Source: a virus | Virus record (IMG/VR): IMGVR_UViG_3300044951_000691 | Span: 1 to 42,395 of that record | Strand: one strand, 5' to 3' | Length of the DNA stretch: 42,395 nucleotides | Shown here: one piece after another, positions 1 through 7,718 of the stretch | Numbering within the stretch: the stretch's first letter is position 1 | How the letters are laid out: the number at the start of each line of letters is the position of its first letter | Notes under the pieces: model-generated | What the model was told of the DNA's origin: nothing | Databases searched by the model: none | What the model saw: only the letters and a program-made list of their open reading frames with translations | Translations under genes and position numbers: made by a program

Positions 1-591
1 CGGATTAACCTTCTCCATTATCTTATCTTTTAAGGCTTCCGAGTAATCGTTAACCTTCATGGCTCCGATGTATTTTATCTTCACTCTCACGTGATCGTTA
101 GCCCACCGGTAAAAGTTTACATACTCCTTGAACGGGTTGTTAGGATGCACGTACAACTGATGGTACATCTGACTATGCGACTCAGGTGTTGGTGTGCCCG
201 ACAAAAATATAACTTTAGACTTATACTTCTTGACTAAGTCTTTGACTTGCTTGGCACGCTTGCTAGGCTTAGGGAATGCTCCTAAGGTGTGAGCTTCATC
301 GCAAATAATCACATCAAAATTTAAACCTTCAAGTTTATGTAATGACTCATAATTTAAACATGTAAGTTTAAACTTACATCCCAAATCCTTGTGGTCTTTC
401 TGTATGCCTGGCACAACCTTAAGCTTCGTGATAAACAGAACATCATCACATTTTAACTTATCGCAGATAGCTAATGAGGTCATGGTCTTACCAACACGTA
501 CTTGTAAAGCAAGATAAAGTAATCCATATTTATTTATGATATCAACGCCATCGTCAGCTATTTTTTTTTGGTAATCTCGGAGCTTAACCAT
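1..591 (-). CDS. DEAH-type superfamily II helicase, N-terminal part (cut by window edge)
   Basis: An open frame runs from ATG at 591 through the window edge with no stop, so only the first 197 residues are present. The translation starts MVKLRDYQKKIADDG, a Q-motif-like helicase start. It continues with a Walker A variant, QVRVGKTMTS (about residues 33-42, with R-V-G-K-T in place of GxGKT), then a DEAH box in VIICDEAH and an SGTPTP motif III. This is the order of phage SNF2/RAD3-like SF2 helicases, which unwind or remodel DNA in replication or recombination. The ATG overlaps the stop of the upstream HNH gene by 8 bases. The C-terminal RecA-like half lies outside the window, so the subfamily is not certain. 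Confidence 0.85.
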   Translation of the reverse strand, partial: MVKLRDYQKKIADDGVDIINKYGLLYLALQVRVGKTMTSLAICDKLKCDDVLFITKLKVVPGIQKDHKDLGCKFKLTCLNYESLHKLEGLNFDVIICDEAHTLGAFPKPSKRAKQVKDLVKKYKSKVIFLSGTPTPESHSQMYHQLYVHPNNPFKEYVNFYRWANDHVRVKIKYIGAMKVNDYSEALKDKIMEKVNP

Positions 592-1144
592 AATATTTAC
601 CTTTCAAAACGTTTAGTATTGTACTTCTATTAACATTGTATTTAGATGCATACTCATCTATATTGCCCTTATTAGACTGATTAACACCTTTTTTTGCATT
701 GTGTTTTATATCATCAACATCGCTAATAGTAAGTTTTCGGATTGGATTAATCTTACCTAACTCATCATAAGAATGTTTTTCATTTTCACTATAGGTACAC
801 CATTCAAGGTTAAGTATTACATTATCAGTCTTGTCTCCATTCTTATGATTAACACAAGGCTTTTTATTAGGATTAGGTATAAAATGCATAGCCACTAATC
901 TGTGAACTTGAAATCTTTTTACTTCACCATTAATAGATAATGATACTCTATTATACCCTCTTGCTAATTCTTGGGAAATAAATTTACCTAATCGAACAGA
1001 CCATATTTCTCCATCAGCATATAGTCTATACAATCTATCATAACCATGAACATACGTATATCTCATATCCATATGGTCTAACATTTTTCTTGTATGTGCA
1101 TTAATAATGCCAAGTTCTTCTTTTGTTTTTTCTTTTGTTGTCAT
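584..1144 (-). CDS. HNH homing endonuclease with NUMOD4-like N-terminus and C-terminal helix-turn-helix
   Basis: Start chosen at MTTKEK (1144), which gives 186 residues; a longer frame to 1195 only runs back through the upstream gene. Residues about 30-60 (YVHGYDRLYRLYADGEIWSV) resemble the NUMOD4 DNA-binding motif. Residues 78-120 hold the HNH_3 signature: VHRLVAMHF, then CVNHKNGDKTDN, then LEWCTYSEN. The tail (about 138-182) looks like a helix-turn-helix (NVNRSTILNVLKG). Such proteins cleave DNA and spread themselves between phages. It overlaps the 3' end of the preceding small gene by 44 bases in another frame and touches the helicase start, as expected of a freestanding homing gene lodged between two older genes. 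Confidence 0.9.
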   Translation of the reverse strand: MTTKEKTKEELGIINAHTRKMLDHMDMRYTYVHGYDRLYRLYADGEIWSVRLGKFISQELARGYNRVSLSINGEVKRFQVHRLVAMHFIPNPNKKPCVNHKNGDKTDNVILNLEWCTYSENEKHSYDELGKINPIRKLTISDVDDIKHNAKKGVNQSNKGNIDEYASKYNVNRSTILNVLKGKYYG

Positions 1145-1298
1145 CTTCGTTTGGCCAATAATATTCACAAGTATTGTCTTCTTTAATCGGAGCATTCATA
1201 AAATATGATTGCATGAACTCGCTCGGTTCTGAAGTAAACCTATAACAGGTTTCTTTCATTGGGCAACCTTCGCCCGAACATTTTGAGATATCAGGCAT
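1101..1298 (-). CDS. Small conserved phage protein with cysteine pairs
   Basis: 65 residues beginning MPDISKCSGEGCPMKETC, with Cys7, Cys12 and Cys18 and a further Cys near residue 44, a spacing suggestive of metal binding. I recognise this type of small Cys-containing protein from Bacteroidota phages but know no function. The ATG overlaps the stop of the preceding gene by 8 bases (ATGCCTGA). The last 15 residues are extremely basic (KRKNKRR) and overlap the HNH gene, so the tail may have been rewritten when the homing gene arrived. Confidence 0.75.
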   Translation of the reverse strand: MPDISKCSGEGCPMKETCYRFTSEPSEFMQSYFMNAPIKEDNTCEYYWPNEDDNKRKNKRRTWHY

Positions 1299-1551
1299 CT
1301 AAGTATCGGTTTATAGCGTTAGTTAATTGCTGATAGTCAATAGCATAGGCGGTCTTAATATTAAAGTGTCTACGTTGGTACATCCATTTCTCAGGCATCT
1401 CAAAAAACTGGATGACTAAGTAGTGGTACTCACCCGATGCCTTTAGCACCATAAGGTTGTGCGAATCATTAACATTAATGAAAGACAGGTTTTTCTCCTT
1501 GAGATATTTCTTTGTCTTATTGATTAAACTTTTTGTCGTGTTATTTGCCAT
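1291..1551 (-). CDS. Hypothetical protein, 86 aa
   Basis: A compact mixed alpha/beta protein: a Lys-rich first helix (INKTKKYLKEKNLS), a central beta-like stretch (YHYLVIQFFEMP) and a C-terminal helix. I considered a VRR-NUC nuclease because those sit beside phage helicases, but no RGxPDL or ExK motif is visible. It overlaps both neighbours by 8-11 bases, so it is part of the same translationally coupled minus-strand operon. Function unknown. Confidence 0.7.
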   Translation of the reverse strand: MANNTTKSLINKTKKYLKEKNLSFINVNDSHNLMVLKASGEYHYLVIQFFEMPEKWMYQRRHFNIKTAYAIDYQQLTNAINRYLDA

Positions 1552-1768
1552 AGTTTTCTTCGTAGTATTCTTCGCCTTTTATAAATGGTGCGTTAAATGG
1601 TATAGTGTAAGCCATGAGAGACCCATCATTGTGCGCTTTAACTATCTGATCTTTCTCCATTTGCAATAATTTCTCAGCTTTTTTTATTACCGTATCTACA
1701 TCCTCATCCATCCATCCGCTTTTTAGCCATTGGATTAATTCTTGCATTGCTGTTTGTTTAGTTTCCAT
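1541..1768 (-). CDS. Small conserved phage protein, METKQTAMQEL family
   Basis: 75 residues, mostly helical: METKQTAMQELIQWLKSG followed by a charged helix (KKAEKLLQMEKDQIVKAHND) and a Tyr/Glu-rich end (EEYYEENYGK). Short proteins with this METKQTA...EL...LLxMEKxQI pattern are common in phages of Bacteroidota and have no known role. It starts one base after the stop of the upstream primase gene and overlaps the next gene by 11 bases. Confidence 0.8.
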   Translation of the reverse strand: METKQTAMQELIQWLKSGWMDEDVDTVIKKAEKLLQMEKDQIVKAHNDGSLMAYTIPFNAPFIKGEEYYEENYGK

Positions 1769-1769
1769 G

Positions 1770-4142
1770 TTATAAAAGTTCTAGTTGTTCTTTATACTCA
1801 ATTGTCATCCACTTTCCAGCAGCATCACGACCCTCCTCAGGATTGCGACCTGTCTTATGCAATGCATATGTCCGTAGCCAAGAATTAAATCTCTGCTTGG
1901 ACAGCATTCTGAACATGCCATTGTTGTCAATGATGAACTTATCAAACGCCTTGTCAGGTCTGAACTTCTCATTGAACGGCACGACCGTTGAACCAAACTC
2001 AGCTATCCACTCAACAAACTCAGCGTTAGTCTCAGCCCGGAACTTACGCTCCTTAAGGTTGACAAACTCGCACTTAACTAGCCCAGTGTGCAAGTAGCTT
2101 TTTAGCACCTTGACCATGTAGTTGTCAAATGCACACCAATCGTCTACGTTCCAATCATTAAACAGCAACCTACCGAACTCGTCCTGTGGCGTGAAGTCTT
2201 TGCTGTAGAACTGCTTGAACTCCATCTCCCACTTACGCCTCTCAAATGAGTTACCCTTACCTTGGATAGCGTAGTTAGTTGTTATCACCACCTTAGGTGA
2301 CTTATGGAATGGAATCTTAATTGCATCCTTGTTCTTGCGCTCAATAGTTATACCCTCAGTGATGACAGAGAATAATCGCTCGAAGTCAAAGTTCTTCTTC
2401 ACGTCATCGAACACTAGCACCTGCGTGTCTGTTGTCACCAACTGATAAGAAAATGATTTGTCGAAAGAGAATGACTTACCATCAATGGTCACCAACTTCT
2501 TCATGCGACTAATGCCGTTCATGAACAAGCCCTTGCCTGTGCCACCCTCAGGGTTCTCAGATATCACCTCGTCATTAATAATCACCGCAGGGCAATACCC
2601 ACCGTTCTTGAACGCATGCAGGACATAGCCAATGGTCGACTCGATGGATGAGACCCGCTTGTCATTATGACCACCAATGTTGCGTATGAATGTTTTGTAG
2701 TCACACTCATCTGAGGGACAGAATATAAAGTCTCGCTGTATCACCTGGTCCGACCAAATGTACCCGCCAAGATCCTCGTAGTTAAGTAGTATCACCTCAT
2801 TCTTTGTGACCTTTACTACACCATTGCGGTAGTATAGGTACGCCTCATCCTTTGTGTCCTCAACAAAATAGATTGAGATGGAATCTAGCATCGACAGAAA
2901 GTCTTCCCGAAAGAATCGAGTCTTGTCTGCAAAGAAATTGTACACGCTTAAGTCTTGGAAATTAGTTAGTATATGGTTGAGCACAAAGTCTTTTATGTCA
3001 TCCTCACTGCACATCTCTATCAGGTTCTGATTGATACGTACAAAGATAAATCCTTTGTTACCCTCAGGCACATACTTACGATACCCATTCTCTTCCAAGA
3101 AACGCTTAAGGTCGTAGTGTATCAAAGTCACCACACCCTTATCGCTCTTAGTCCAAAATATATTCTTGCTTTCCTCCTCTTCAATCTTAGTTAAGACTGA
3201 ATCAATAGTTCCGTCCTCCACCCCGGAGGCTTTCAATTGAGAACGGACATCCTTTTTTGGCACACCACGATTAAGCTGCACCTTCACCTCGTTGACCTTA
3301 TGTGTGTCCTCAAAGTATTTAGTTGCATGCTGGTCCTTCAGCTTGTATGCCGACTCGATGACAGACTGAATCTCCTTGGAATTAAAGTCTTCTGATGCGA
3401 ACGCCATCAATCTGTACATGGCCTCAGACTTAGTCACCCCGTACTGATTGAACGCTGATGCTAAGATGAATAGGTTATTGTTTCTTGACCCATTAACAAA
3501 GCCATACTTGCCCTCCCACCATTTAGCTAGGCGTGAGATAATCTCATCCTCGTCATCAATGGGTATGGTCGGGCGTTGCTCCTTAGTCACGTGGTCAATC
3601 TCGCCCTCGTCAATTTGATTCCACTCGTGTGAGTTTAAGTTCACATAGATGGTAGGGTCATACGACTCATAGCATACACGTGAGATGTTCTTGGACGTAG
3701 TGTCAAACTCAGAGCAGTTGTAATACTTTTCTAAAGCATTGAAGTATGCCTTATGCTTCTCAGGGTTAGTAGGTATCTTAACCAATACCTTCAATCCATT
3801 TCCTGATGGAGATACGAATACGGAGAACGTATAGTTGTCAGCAGACAACTCCTCCTTCTTAGCCAACATCTCTGCGTGCGAGGAGAAATTATCCATGTCT
3901 ATACATATCAGCCCGCTGTGCTTAAGCAATGATGCATCATCACGCTTAGAGAATGTACCGGAGAAACATATAGCAGGTAAGTCCTGCTTAAGTTTATTAC
4001 GCTCCTCCTTATTCTTCTCTAATCTGATCTTGCGAACAAGCTCCTTAGTCTTTCCTTCCTTGATGCGAACAAGTATATCTAACACATCTTTGTGGAAAGG
4101 TACAGCGGTCTCTTTTATGTTGCGAAAGATTGTTACTTCCAT
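1770..4142 (-). CDS. Primase-helicase: BT4734/VirE-N-type primase domain, PriCT-like region and SF3-type helicase
   Basis: 790 residues, the central replication protein. Residues about 50-165 match the VirE N-terminal / BT4734-like domain of the PrimPol group: CIDMDN at 80-85 gives the acidic metal ligands and SPSGNGLKVLVKI at 111-123 is the conserved SxSGxGxK motif. Residues about 200-270 look like a PriCT linker (NGSRNNNLFILASAFNQYGV). Residues about 500-650 form an SF3/D5-like helicase with Walker A PEGGTGKGLF (531-540), Walker B QVLVFDDVKK (574-583) and sensor KVVITTNYA (617-625). Such fusions prime and unwind DNA at phage origins. The AT-rich element upstream (4143-4374) is a candidate origin or control site. 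Confidence 0.9.
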   Translation of the reverse strand: MEVTIFRNIKETAVPFHKDVLDILVRIKEGKTKELVRKIRLEKNKEERNKLKQDLPAICFSGTFSKRDDASLLKHSGLICIDMDNFSSHAEMLAKKEELSADNYTFSVFVSPSGNGLKVLVKIPTNPEKHKAYFNALEKYYNCSEFDTTSKNISRVCYESYDPTIYVNLNSHEWNQIDEGEIDHVTKEQRPTIPIDDEDEIISRLAKWWEGKYGFVNGSRNNNLFILASAFNQYGVTKSEAMYRLMAFASEDFNSKEIQSVIESAYKLKDQHATKYFEDTHKVNEVKVQLNRGVPKKDVRSQLKASGVEDGTIDSVLTKIEEEESKNIFWTKSDKGVVTLIHYDLKRFLEENGYRKYVPEGNKGFIFVRINQNLIEMCSEDDIKDFVLNHILTNFQDLSVYNFFADKTRFFREDFLSMLDSISIYFVEDTKDEAYLYYRNGVVKVTKNEVILLNYEDLGGYIWSDQVIQRDFIFCPSDECDYKTFIRNIGGHNDKRVSSIESTIGYVLHAFKNGGYCPAVIINDEVISENPEGGTGKGLFMNGISRMKKLVTIDGKSFSFDKSFSYQLVTTDTQVLVFDDVKKNFDFERLFSVITEGITIERKNKDAIKIPFHKSPKVVITTNYAIQGKGNSFERRKWEMEFKQFYSKDFTPQDEFGRLLFNDWNVDDWCAFDNYMVKVLKSYLHTGLVKCEFVNLKERKFRAETNAEFVEWIAEFGSTVVPFNEKFRPDKAFDKFIIDNNGMFRMLSKQRFNSWLRTYALHKTGRNPEEGRDAAGKWMTIEYKEQLELL

Positions 4143-4201
4143 TGTACTTTTCTTAGATAAATTGGATTATTTATAAAGTTGTACATTTTTATGTATAAAA
4201 A

Positions 4202-4374
4202 GTGTACAAAATATTTTAAAGTTTACATGGATAACTAATTGATTATTAGTTATTTATATTCTTTAGTGTACAAAATGTAGAAAATAAAAGGGGAAAATGA
4301 AAAAAATAAAAAAAGAACTAGGAATGTTTTTATTTATATACGTAGACCCCCTCTATTTTATACATTTGTACATG
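4202..4374. repeat. AT-rich intergenic element, copy 1 (second copy near 13377-13600)
   Basis: The 232-base gap between ssb and the primase gene is AT-rich and carries several TGTACA palindromes (near 4179, 4203, 4267 and 4367). A block at 4231-4310 reappears at 13417-13507. Both contain ATAACTAATTGAT, then about 20-35 bases later an identical 20-base string at 4267-4286 and 13464-13483, then a purine-rich run and a C-run (ACCCCC). The order of motifs is kept, so the two elements are diverged copies. They could be operators for a phage repressor or replication-initiation sites. Confidence 0.7.
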
Positions 4375-4686
4375 CTAGAACGGCAAGTCATCACCCTCTT
4401 CTACCTTAGGAGCAGAAGCAGGTGCTGTCTTAGCAGGTGCAGGCTTGGCTGTTGAGCCACCATCAGATGTCCAAGCAATCTTGCCATTACCTAGGTAGTT
4501 CTTCTTGTCCTTAGCATCACGCTCGTCCTTAGACTGTGACTCGTAGATTCCTACTTGGTTGCCGTACTGGTCCACCTCATCATTGATAGAGATAGTAATG
4601 TTAAGGTAGTTACCTTTTGCTCCTTTGATTAACTTGTCCTTGGAGATTTTTGATACATCAATAGATGCTGAAATTAATTGTGCCAT
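4375..4686 (-). CDS. ssb: Single-stranded DNA-binding protein
   Basis: 103 residues. The N-terminal about 70 residues are beta-rich with the pattern of a reduced OB fold (SASIDVSKI, GNYLNITISINDEV, GKIAWTSDG). A Pro/Ala-rich linker follows (KPAPAKTAPASAPK), then an acidic tail ending EEGDDLPF, the classic SSB tip that recruits replication and repair proteins. It sits just downstream of the exonuclease and annealing-protein genes, forming a recombination/replication cassette. It is shorter than cellular SSB, as phage forms often are. Confidence 0.88.
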   Translation of the reverse strand: MAQLISASIDVSKISKDKLIKGAKGNYLNITISINDEVDQYGNQVGIYESQSKDERDAKDKKNYLGNGKIAWTSDGGSTAKPAPAKTAPASAPKVEEGDDLPF

Positions 4687-4691
4687 TGTAA

Positions 4692-5420
4692 TTATAAAGT
4701 TTGGGTTAAAAAATACTGAGTAATGTCATCGGTAGCATTTGCTCCGAAGAACTTTTGGTACACCTCGATAGCCTTGTATACCTTCTCTCGTCCCTTGTCT
4801 AGGAACTCATCACTGCATTCAAATAGACCTGTCCGACAGGTTTCTTTTTCAACAGCGATGAATACCATAGGCTTACCGAACAATTGATTATATATATATG
4901 CTTGACTATCGTAATTATACTTGCGTGCAGAGAACCGAAAATCATCTAGGTTTCCAGTTGTCTTCAGGTCAATGAGTAACTCACTGCCCACAATATCTGA
5001 CTTGCCCTTCCATTGCACACCACCAATCTCACCGACAGCTGGCACCTCATACTCGTTGCCTGCATCACGGATCATGTCGTAGAATGTAAAGTTGGCAAGC
5101 AAAGCCTTGACCATGCGGTCAACGTCATCCCCTTCCTTCTGAAGTAATAACATGTCCACACCATGTGATGATATAGCCTCCTTGTAGATGTTAGTCGTAC
5201 GTGTCGATGCCTCCACCTTAGGAAAGTTCACCACCTTCTCAGGCTCAAGGATAGATGCGTGGAAGTAAGACCCTGCAAGCATAGCAGGAGTCTTATCTTT
5301 GTCCTTACCAAACTGCATCGGATTGTATAGTAACGCACCGATATCTGAGTTAGATAAGTAGTTCTTGCCGATACCCGAGTAATACTCGGTGTCGTTCTTT
5401 AGTGTTTCTAGTATGCTCAT
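4692..5420 (-). CDS. PD-(D/E)XK exonuclease, RecE/exonuclease VIII-like
   Basis: 242 residues with the motif order of the RecE/lambda-exonuclease-like PD-(D/E)XK group: AGSYFHASIL (49-58, helix with His), WKGKSDIV (137-144, first Asp), LLIDLKTT (148-155, the D-x-K catalytic pair) and YDSQAYIYN (170-178, the Q-x-x-x-Y motif). It would resect double-stranded DNA to give 3' single strands for the annealing protein. It is coupled to that gene by a TAATG overlap at 5418-5422. Confidence 0.88.
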   Translation of the reverse strand: MSILETLKNDTEYYSGIGKNYLSNSDIGALLYNPMQFGKDKDKTPAMLAGSYFHASILEPEKVVNFPKVEASTRTTNIYKEAISSHGVDMLLLQKEGDDVDRMVKALLANFTFYDMIRDAGNEYEVPAVGEIGGVQWKGKSDIVGSELLIDLKTTGNLDDFRFSARKYNYDSQAYIYNQLFGKPMVFIAVEKETCRTGLFECSDEFLDKGREKVYKAIEVYQKFFGANATDDITQYFLTQTL

Positions 5421-6019
5421 TACTTGCGTAGTTTGTCGATTGCTTTCTTAACTGAATCCGAAATCTCATACTTGACCGACAACTTCTTAATGATGTCAGC
5501 AGTGGAGGTGCCCATGTTGTCAATAACAAATGTTGACACCTTCTCCCAATTAGCATCGCCCTCTACTAACGCCACCTTAGACGTAGCTTTAGGCTGTGCC
5601 TTCACGGCCTGAATGTTAGCGTCTGACTCCGATGGAAAGTCCTCCTTAGCGTAGATGTTTAACGCCAAGCCATGCAACGCCAATGCCTTAACGGTCGAAC
5701 GCTGAATAGTCTTGTTCACCTGCATCGATGTGATGTTAGCTAGTGGCACTGACTGATTACGCATGTCCATGACAGGCAAGTAGTCAATGTGCTCCTGACC
5801 TTGGATGGTCACCCCAACCTTAACCCACGCAGTTGAACCATCCGTGAAATAGTTCATGCCTGTTTCACTCTCATACACCGTGCGTGTCATGTCGGGGAAT
5901 AACTTCTTGCATTCAGCCCAGGCATGAGCCCAGGATAAGTAAGTTAGATTACCTCTCTTCTCTGTTTTAGACGAAAGGTTAAGCGAGCTGAGTTGCTCGA
6001 ATACTGATTTGTTTGACAT
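5420..6019 (-). CDS. Single-strand annealing protein, DUF1071 (Sak3-like) family
   Basis: 199 residues. The signature YLSWAHAWAECKKLFP (27-42) followed by conserved beta segments (VKVGVTIQG, LPVMDMRNQSV) and NKTIQRSTVKALALHGLAL (about 102-120) is typical of DUF1071/SSAP proteins, which anneal complementary single strands in phage recombination. It is paired with the exonuclease downstream and SSB after that, a RecET-like set. A strong promoter lies 26 bases upstream (6045-6074). The Lys/Ser-rich C-terminal third is less conserved. Confidence 0.88.
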   Translation of the reverse strand: MSNKSVFEQLSSLNLSSKTEKRGNLTYLSWAHAWAECKKLFPDMTRTVYESETGMNYFTDGSTAWVKVGVTIQGQEHIDYLPVMDMRNQSVPLANITSMQVNKTIQRSTVKALALHGLALNIYAKEDFPSESDANIQAVKAQPKATSKVALVEGDANWEKVSTFVIDNMGTSTADIIKKLSVKYEISDSVKKAIDKLRK

Positions 6020-6044
6020 ATTTGATTTGATTAAATGTGTGCGA

Positions 6045-6074
6045 CAAAGATAAAATTAAATTTAATATATACAA
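6045..6074 (-). promoter_or_regulatory. Bacteroidota-type promoter for the recombination cassette
   Basis: On the minus strand, TTG (6072-6074) is followed by 19 bases and then TATCTTTG (6052-6045), fitting the TTG-N(17-23)-TAnnTTTG pattern. It lies in one of the few real gaps of this block (6020-6078). The expected transcript start is about 20 bases before the ATG at 6019, so it would drive the annealing protein, exonuclease, SSB and perhaps the primase. Confidence 0.75.
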
Positions 6075-6078
6075 AAAG

Positions 6079-6399
6079 TTATTTATTTTGTTCATCACTT
6101 TCTTTATAAAGTGCAAAACCTAGCAATAAATAGTTGTACAGATCAGCCCATCTGCTGTCCAAAGGCTCGGCCTGAACTAGGTTAGGGTTTTTGATATGTG
6201 ACTGAATACTAGTCAGTTGCTTATCAAAAAATATTGACCACACTTGCATAGGCGATACGCCTGCACGCTTGGCTGATTGCTTAAAATTATTTAGCACATC
6301 TACATTTTCAAGTGTGTACTCTGGCTGCTTAGTCAATCTAATTTCTTCAGCATCCTGAAATAAACCAATAATGGTATAATTGAATTCTTCTTGTGTCAT
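6079..6399 (-). CDS. Small helical protein resembling DUF1599/MazG-like phage proteins
   Basis: 106 residues, all helical by eye. The pattern KQPEYTLENVDVLNNFK followed by ...SPMQVWSIFFDKQLTSI and ...DLYNYLLLGFALYKE resembles a common phage family (K-x-x-Y-x(8-12)-NFK...KH-x-x-SI...D-x-x-NYL) associated with nucleotide metabolism or with DUF1599. The His usually in KHxxSI is Gln here. The function is an inference from pattern only. It overlaps the previous gene by ATGA. Confidence 0.6.
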   Translation of the reverse strand: MTQEEFNYTIIGLFQDAEEIRLTKQPEYTLENVDVLNNFKQSAKRAGVSPMQVWSIFFDKQLTSIQSHIKNPNLVQAEPLDSRWADLYNYLLLGFALYKESDEQNK

Positions 6400-6623
6400 A
6401 ACTTTTCTATTTCTTGTTTAACTTCATTATAAAATACAATTGCATTATAAGAGTATGTGTCATAATCTATTTCATTCAATAGCCATAATATTTCATCTAC
6501 TGCAATTATTGCACAACGCTTTGCCTCTAAATCATTAACATAGTATTCAATGCCCTCAGCATCAGTACCAAGATAAAGAGTAAACTTGTTAAATAATTCT
6601 TCTGCCTTTTCTTTAGGTGTCAT
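6396..6623 (-). CDS. Small conserved phage protein, MTPKEKAEEL family
   Basis: The start is taken at 6623 (MTPKEKAEELFNKFTLYL), giving 75 residues; the longer frame upstream runs inside the zinc-ribbon gene. The pattern MTPKEKAxEL...NDLEAKRCAIIAVDEIL...YNEVKQEIEKL is very common in Bacteroidota phages, with no known function. It overlaps the upstream gene by 11 bases and the downstream one by 4 (ATGA). Confidence 0.85.
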   Translation of the reverse strand: MTPKEKAEELFNKFTLYLGTDAEGIEYYVNDLEAKRCAIIAVDEILWLLNEIDYDTYSYNAIVFYNEVKQEIEKL

Positions 6624-7101
6624 TCTCTTTTTGTTTAGGAAAGCGTACTTGTACCCATCCCGATTTGATTTTACGTTGTTTCTTGTAGTCTGTGTATGGA
6701 TATAAATTATAAAACCCAGACTTACTTCTATTGACAAGCACCTTCTGCCTGCAATGCTCACATGTCAAGTTCATCGCTGTCTTGTTCCCTGACTTGATAA
6801 AGAACTTATCTATCAGTGCCACATCATTAGCCTGCTGGCAGTGTGGACAATTAGGGCGGTGCTTTAAATAGCCACCCCTATCTCTGTCCATGTCATCTCC
6901 AACATCCAAATACCCATTATGCAATGGATAAATCTTAGTTGCTCCACTCGTGTTGATCCGGATCGTCACACGCTTACTGCATCCCTTGCAGTAGCCTGAC
7001 ACAATGCGTAAGCTTGATGTCGTATCAAATCTCTCAGCAACGTATTCCTTCGTGAACACGTACTCACAATGTGGGCATCCAAGTTCATCAACTCTTATCA
7101 T
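6613..7101 (-). CDS. Protein with two zinc-ribbon-like domains
   Basis: 162 residues with four CxxC knuckles: CPHC (9-12), CKGC (38-41), CPHC (near 85-88) and CEHC (near 114-117), arranged as two similar halves, each with two knuckles. This looks like a tandem zinc ribbon that would bind nucleic acid or protein. The linker has a run of Asp/Arg (DVGDDMDRDRGG). No enzyme motif is seen. Its start overlaps the stop of a 31-residue membrane peptide gene by 4 bases. Confidence 0.78.
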   Translation of the reverse strand: MIRVDELGCPHCEYVFTKEYVAERFDTTSSLRIVSGYCKGCSKRVTIRINTSGATKIYPLHNGYLDVGDDMDRDRGGYLKHRPNCPHCQQANDVALIDKFFIKSGNKTAMNLTCEHCRQKVLVNRSKSGFYNLYPYTDYKKQRKIKSGWVQVRFPKQKENDT

Positions 7102-7193
7102 CTTGGCTTAGTTAAAAATCTTAAAATAATTGCTAATGGCAATATGAATACTAATCCAATCGTACCAAAAAATAGAAAACTAATTATCTTCAT
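7098..7193 (-). CDS. Membrane peptide, 31 aa
   Basis: ATG at 7193, TGA at 7098-7100. The peptide begins MKIISFLFFGTIG and is one hydrophobic span (about residues 3-26) with a basic tail (RFLTKPR). It is joined by TAATG to the gene upstream and by ATGA to the gene downstream; this coupling on both sides is the main support that it is real. Function unknown. Confidence 0.6.
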   Translation of the reverse strand: MKIISFLFFGTIGLVFILPLAIILRFLTKPR

Positions 7194-7339
7194 TACCATG
7201 GTGTATATGGTTTATAGTTATACTCTCTACCCAACTTGTTAATCATTTTTGTTCTCCCCTTGGGGATGCCAGGCTTGCATGCATCACGCACGCAAGAATA
7301 GGCCAATGCGACCACAATAATAAATACTAGTTTCTTCAT
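7193..7339 (-). CDS. Small lipoprotein-like secreted peptide, 48 aa
   Basis: ATG at 7339, TAA at 7193-7195. The start MKKLVFIIVVALAYSC is a short signal peptide ending in a Cys at residue 16, a plausible though imperfect lipobox. It is followed by a Cys-containing polar part and a Tyr-rich end (EYNYKPYTPW). Coupled by ATGA upstream and TAATG downstream. Role unknown; phage-encoded lipoproteins are sometimes superinfection-exclusion factors, but nothing here proves that. Confidence 0.6.
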   Translation of the reverse strand: MKKLVFIIVVALAYSCVRDACKPGIPKGRTKMINKLGREYNYKPYTPW

Positions 7340-7515
7340 GACAGGAATAAGTTTAAAATGAAATGACCTATAATATAAGCAAACAAAACAAAACCTATTG
7401 TCAATGCCCCTTGTATAATATTTAAAAAAACCTTATCCGTATTTTTTCTCTCAACATATACCATCAATGACATCAAGAAAATTGAGCCAATGGCTACTTC
7501 TAATACAACCCCCAT
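7336..7515 (-). CDS. Two-span membrane protein, 59 aa
   Basis: ATG at 7515, TGA at 7336-7338. Hydrophobic segments at about residues 3-21 (VVLEVAIGSIFLMSLMVYV) and 35-57, separated by a charged loop (ERKNTDK). The start overlaps the previous gene by 16 bases and the stop overlaps the next start as ATGA. Function unknown. Confidence 0.6.
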   Translation of the reverse strand: MGVVLEVAIGSIFLMSLMVYVERKNTDKVFLNIIQGALTIGFVLFAYIIGHFILNLFLS

Positions 7516-7718
7516 TTCTTTAGTTCTTTAATGTAAGTAATTTTTTTCATGCAATAAATGCGTGTACCTAATCGGTCAACGTAAGAGCTGTCAAATTTAT
7601 CACTCCAATTGTGGTTCACAATCACGATTCTTGGTTCGCTTTTTGTCGGAGCGGTCCTCAAGCCACTCACGATCAATAATCCCACCAAGCCTATTATAAT
7701 TAGCGATATTGTTTTCAT
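7500..7718 (-). CDS. Small exported or membrane-anchored protein, 72 aa
   Basis: Start chosen at 7718 (MKTISLIIIGLVGLLIVSG), a clear signal anchor of about 19 residues, followed by a polar domain ending YIKELKKWGLY. Its first 119 bases lie inside the 3' end of the DnaA-like gene in another frame, which is unusual even in this compact region. The long hydrophobic start argues that it is real, but one of the two reading frames could be over-extended. Confidence 0.6.
   Translation of the reverse strand: MKTISLIIIGLVGLLIVSGLRTAPTKSEPRIVIVNHNWSDKFDSSYVDRLGTRIYCMKKITYIKELKKWGLY

Noticed and set aside
1291-1551. VRR-NUC nuclease next to the helicase
   Set aside because: Synteny suggests it, but the catalytic R-G-x-P-D and E-x-K motifs are not in the sequence.
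3835-4176. Plus-strand frame of 113 codons opposite the primase gene
   Set aside because: It is fully antisense to the conserved primase domain and has no family features or promoter.
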